Positions 62,201-64,000 of a stretch of DNA of 64,000 nt are shown here, in pieces. Made by a program: the position numbers and the translations under genes. The stretch lies in NCBI GenBank assembly GCA_017553635.1, contig JAFZKN010000012.1:1-64000 (forward strand). Reading direction: 5' to 3'. The stretch is from Treponema sp. GTDB taxonomy: Bacteria; Spirochaetota; Spirochaetia; Treponematales; Treponemataceae. A model generated the notes under the pieces. It saw only the letters and a list, made by a program, of their open reading frames with translations. It made no database searches and was not told the origin of the DNA. Positions within the stretch are counted from its first letter, which is position 1. Each line of letters begins with the position of its first letter.

Positions 62201-64000
62201 TCTTTTTTATATTCAGCTCTCACATCTTCCATCTGATTTTGAACCGAAATACAATTTTCTATATAACCTTCATATTTTTCTTTATAATCACAATACTCAT
62301 TAAAATTTAAATACAAGATTTCAAATAATTCTTCATACTCTTTTTCATCAGAAAACAGCACAAGATACAATCTGTTTTCATCTTCAGCAAGCTGCAAACC
62401 GTCATATCTTTTTTTAAAATCAAATTTATTAAAATCTATGCATTCAAAATTCTCTGTCGTAAACAGTTTTACATAAACTGAAGGATTAAAAATATTTTTA
62501 TTAATTTTTACTTCTTCATCAAAAATTTCAGAAATTTTACCGGTAAAATCATTAAAATCACTTTCTTTTTCATCCTGTTCAAGTTCTTTTAAAAGCTGGT
62601 TTTTATAAATATTAATTCCTGTTATAAGATAATCCGACATGGAGTATCCTGAAATAATTTCGTCAAGCTCGTTAAACAACGTTTCAATATCAGAACATTT
62701 TTCTATCGAATTCTTTATGGCCAGTTTCGCTTTATTGTCATTTTCTAAAGTTTCCGTTACAAAACTTTCTTTTATCTGTTCAATTAACGACAGTTTTGCT
62801 TCAAGTAAAGTCTTTTCTTCCTCATAATTCTCACCAGAAGCACTTTTTTCATCTATTGCATCTTCGAGCTCTTTAACAGACGGAATATATTCATTTTCAA
62901 TAAAACCTCCATTCTCCAGAGTCTCTATCATCGTTATACACTGTTCGTATTTCCTGTTATATTCTGCAAAACTTGAAGCTTCAAAATATTTTTGAATCAC
63001 TTTTTGTGTCTCTTTACTGTCTTTCCTGGATGTATTTATTGAATTTATAAGCGAGAAAATATTTTCCTTTAATAAGGAACCTCTTTCATATCTATCATCG
63101 AATACAAGTTGATTATATATTTTTTCAAGGTTTTCGATCTGCTCCAGAAGCTGTTTAACTTTTTCTTTTTTATTTTCATAATTATATTTAGCCGTATAAT
63201 ATTTTTCTTTAATTTCTTCAAAGCCCTCAGAAAGTTCTTCATATTCTGCTCTCTGTCTTTCATATTCTTCAAAAGATTCTTTTAAATTAATTTCTGTCTT
63301 TTCAAGTGTTTCAACTCCCGATGTCTTATCTAGTGAATATTGATAAACAGCTTTTGCAATTTCAAGCTTTTCTTTAAGATAATCCTCTTCATATTCTGCT
63401 TTTTCATATTCAGCTTTAAGCTTATTATTATCAATATTTTCATCTGTCTTTACTGTAGAAGCAATTCTCTTTATTGAATCTGATACAATTCCAGAATAAT
63501 ACATTATTGATCCAAGCCATTTTTCCAGATCAGAAAGACCTTCCAGAAGAATTCCACTTGGATCAAACTTTGATTTATAATCAGTTTCTCTGTATTTTGT
63601 ACGAAGTTCCTTTATCTGTTCAGCTATTTCAATTATTTCATCTGTTTCTACTCCGTCTTTAAGCAATTCCATCAAATCTTTCTTTTCTACATGCTCTCCG
63701 AATGTTTCGTCAGAATCAGCATATTCTGTCTTCCAATATGAATACACTCCGTTATATCTGTCTGCCCATTTTGCAGTCCATTCCTTGATATTGTCCGAGG
63801 CTGTATTAAGAAGTGCACGTGCCTGATTGTATACTTCGAACGTGGTGCACAGTGTTTCTTCTTTCTGTCCGTATTCTGCGTATAATTCATTTTGATATTC
63901 CTCCATGTTGAGCTGAATTTTCATAGCGAGTTCATTTTTTTTATTGTCCCAGATTTCCATTCCTTCACGAATTTTCTCCTGGATTTCCTTATTCCAGTTT
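59293..64000 (-). CDS. Giant coiled-coil protein, truncated at the window end
   Basis: At least 1568 residues; the frame remains open to base 64000, reading NWNKEIQEKIREG before the internal Met at 63960, so the true start lies outside. Nearly all is heptad-patterned and rich in Glu, Lys, Asn, Tyr and Leu (EYEKAEYEEDYLKEKLEIAK, then ENKKEKVKQLLEQIENLEKI). At about residue 1010 (64000 end numbering) a hydrophobic Ala/Gly-rich stretch is found (FALGCLPFCRWAVAAGAAAA, then VSAASCFSNSN), possibly a membrane segment. The end is FAVHVGEQPGLGENVPVDEN. Its stop overlaps the next ATG by one base. It may be one half of a larger protein together with the 746-residue product. Confidence 0.75.
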   Translation of the reverse strand, partial: NWNKEIQEKIREGMEIWDNKKNELAMKIQLNMEEYQNELYAEYGQKEETLCTTFEVYNQARALLNTASDNIKEWTAKWADRYNGVYSYWKTEYADSDETFGEHVEKKDLMELLKDGVETDEIIEIAEQIKELRTKYRETDYKSKFDPSGILLEGLSDLEKWLGSIMYYSGIVSDSIKRIASTVKTDENIDNNKLKAEYEKAEYEEDYLKEKLEIAKAVYQYSLDKTSGVETLEKTEINLKESFEEYERQRAEYEELSEGFEEIKEKYYTAKYNYENKKEKVKQLLEQIENLEKIYNQLVFDDRYERGSLLKENIFSLINSINTSRKDSKETQKVIQKYFEASSFAEYNRKYEQCITMIETLENGGFIENEYIPSVKELEDAIDEKSASGENYEEEKTLLEAKLSLIEQIKESFVTETLENDNKAKLAIKNSIEKCSDIETLFNELDEIISGYSMSDYLITGINIYKNQLLKELEQDEKESDFNDFTGKISEIFDEEVKINKNIFNPSVYVKLFTTENFECIDFNKFDFKKRYDGLQLAEDENRLYLVLFSDEKEYEELFEILYLNFNEYCDYKEKYEGYIENCISVQNQMEDVRAEYKKENTELNSNSKTSLLSKLNQSINEYNAFLSNMENKYDEVKKAELEYEKFSRIKEYAESVYLHISDAQNSEDGPEKIYLKALSEYENGVEKARLAYEKLKGSDNLIQVNDLLRSYEKSVKEYTNVSAALYLVQEKIQNQIEVLYKAQNIETQAMLGLVKEYNQDYSIDMRDFSVSELLERFVEFECGSDADGEYTYSIGFRDANSNELNLNDVYDFINKRTVKTYDVYDGMNEYSESFFGCVNFLEGLDRKPYGIDDLLLSVCYLKMYESGNVDLFFDGEDPRIDGNYSFPVASEQMFGLNFPDEYRKGRINAVENAYHKVVKNGGLDDIARFIFYSEFNLDDRYQFKDREIDAVATRAMEYVINSIHEKESDYHNQGVFYSASSVALFALGCLPFCRWAVAAGAAAAVSAASCFSNSNSLKAVRKDVIKIQKGYKDVLEEYEDEADSALKKYIASKNQVKNETGLLNLYLFGTQKKDFVSGSDENENEEKNGINYDEFSKSLKIILNSYGISIRKQLFTECSDKKSMNNVLEAILCIYENCLEKTSEAFDDLDLKVKRLRETSETWNEIEYQKSLFNIYVTQMIKNAPVDYQNKTEGYIAEGFENALMCYENILNENILNLINQKAFEYELVLKDFDDRIEQWGNQMKLALNTGESEWNKAEEKLNMQFNAWNKLFSREYDNAQKKWNEEYEDFLSEKNEWIEKQYVKGSLSGIENCSYGKEKINEILKTDMKNSSSFINLPDSGKYVDSLLSDAGFDELIKYTESLNDASDKYSRIAAKWNRLDASEYEKTVLINSTLEKIEDEMKRNASVYSMSVAKKQIDEEIKNVYDEIESQNRAFEKWELDLVRKDGYTVGAEIYRDAVVDSTVFNNVIRERQTVHRYEFFKCAYPAFSFWLENNGNADSVLISQMMQKSFDQLNEWKIKIFGRNGGKGEFAVHVGEQPGLGENVPVDENYFKIFQTKEVDSWDL

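Noticed and set aside
1..64000. Mobile elements, CRISPR arrays, rRNA, riboswitches
   Set aside because: I looked for transposase motifs, regularly spaced short repeats, integrase genes beside the tRNAs, and known leader folds and found none that I could support.

Overview
The window looks like chromosome of a spirochaete of the genus Treponema, probably a host-associated (gut or rumen type) species. The reasons are a base composition I judge by eye at about 40% GC, a UPF0164-type exported protein (a family I know mainly from treponemes), many TPR lipoproteins, and core genes arranged as I recall from treponemes. The species call is inference. Nearly all of the window is coding. I see no insertion sequence, prophage, CRISPR array or rRNA.

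Layout. 1-1635 (-): three exported or lipid-anchored proteins; the first runs off the left edge, and the operon promoter carries an eight-base G tract. 1881-8442 (-): ispH, then the SecF/SecD/YajC translocase operon with a TPR lipoprotein and a membrane protein upstream. 8541-11689 (+): TPR lipoprotein, lytic transglycosylase with a frameshifted tail, and an OmpA-type protein. 11767-20214 (-): a 1068-residue Ig-repeat/OmpA protein, the UPF0164 protein, a 1185-residue composite surface lipoprotein and a small conserved protein. 20350-23899: CapA-like lipoprotein (+) facing luxS, an epimerase-like protein and a ROK regulator (-). 24025-27566 (+): polA and coaE. 27575-29910: a glycosyltransferase and a DEAD-box helicase divergent from one symmetrical promoter. 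30021-37032 (+): smc, two envelope proteins, serS, a DUF1189 protein and tRNA-Val. 37109-40423: ComFB-domain protein (-), a lipoprotein and a possible PilZ-type protein (+), then an amino-acid ABC permease behind tRNA-Arg and tRNA-Pro (-). 40511-53565 (-): lipoprotein, TPR membrane protein, sigma-54 activator, rpsA, cmk, an RsuA-type pseudouridine synthase, scpB, scpA, folK, recA, three envelope/TPR proteins and rpe. 53627-56367 (-): MATE transporter and argG with a palindromic operator. 56391-64000 (-): a translationally coupled trio made of a very large coiled-coil protein (cut by the window end), a protein with HExxH and papain-like motifs, and an exported SH3b protein.

How the genes work together. 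Smc, ScpA and ScpB together give the whole condensin. SecD, SecF and YajC support export of the many signal-peptide proteins encoded here. polA, recA, the helicase, rpsA, cmk and serS are housekeeping genes. Most of the remainder concerns the cell envelope.

The most interesting points are: the trio at the right end; a recurring promoter layout in which the -10 box ends exactly six bases before ATG, predicting leaderless mRNAs for ROK, polA, a TPR lipoprotein, the helicase and others; the G8 tract in the first operon's promoter; the frameshifted transglycosylase; an Smc without a recognisable hinge; and the argG operator. All family calls come from reading the sequence and from recalled family knowledge; no database search was run.
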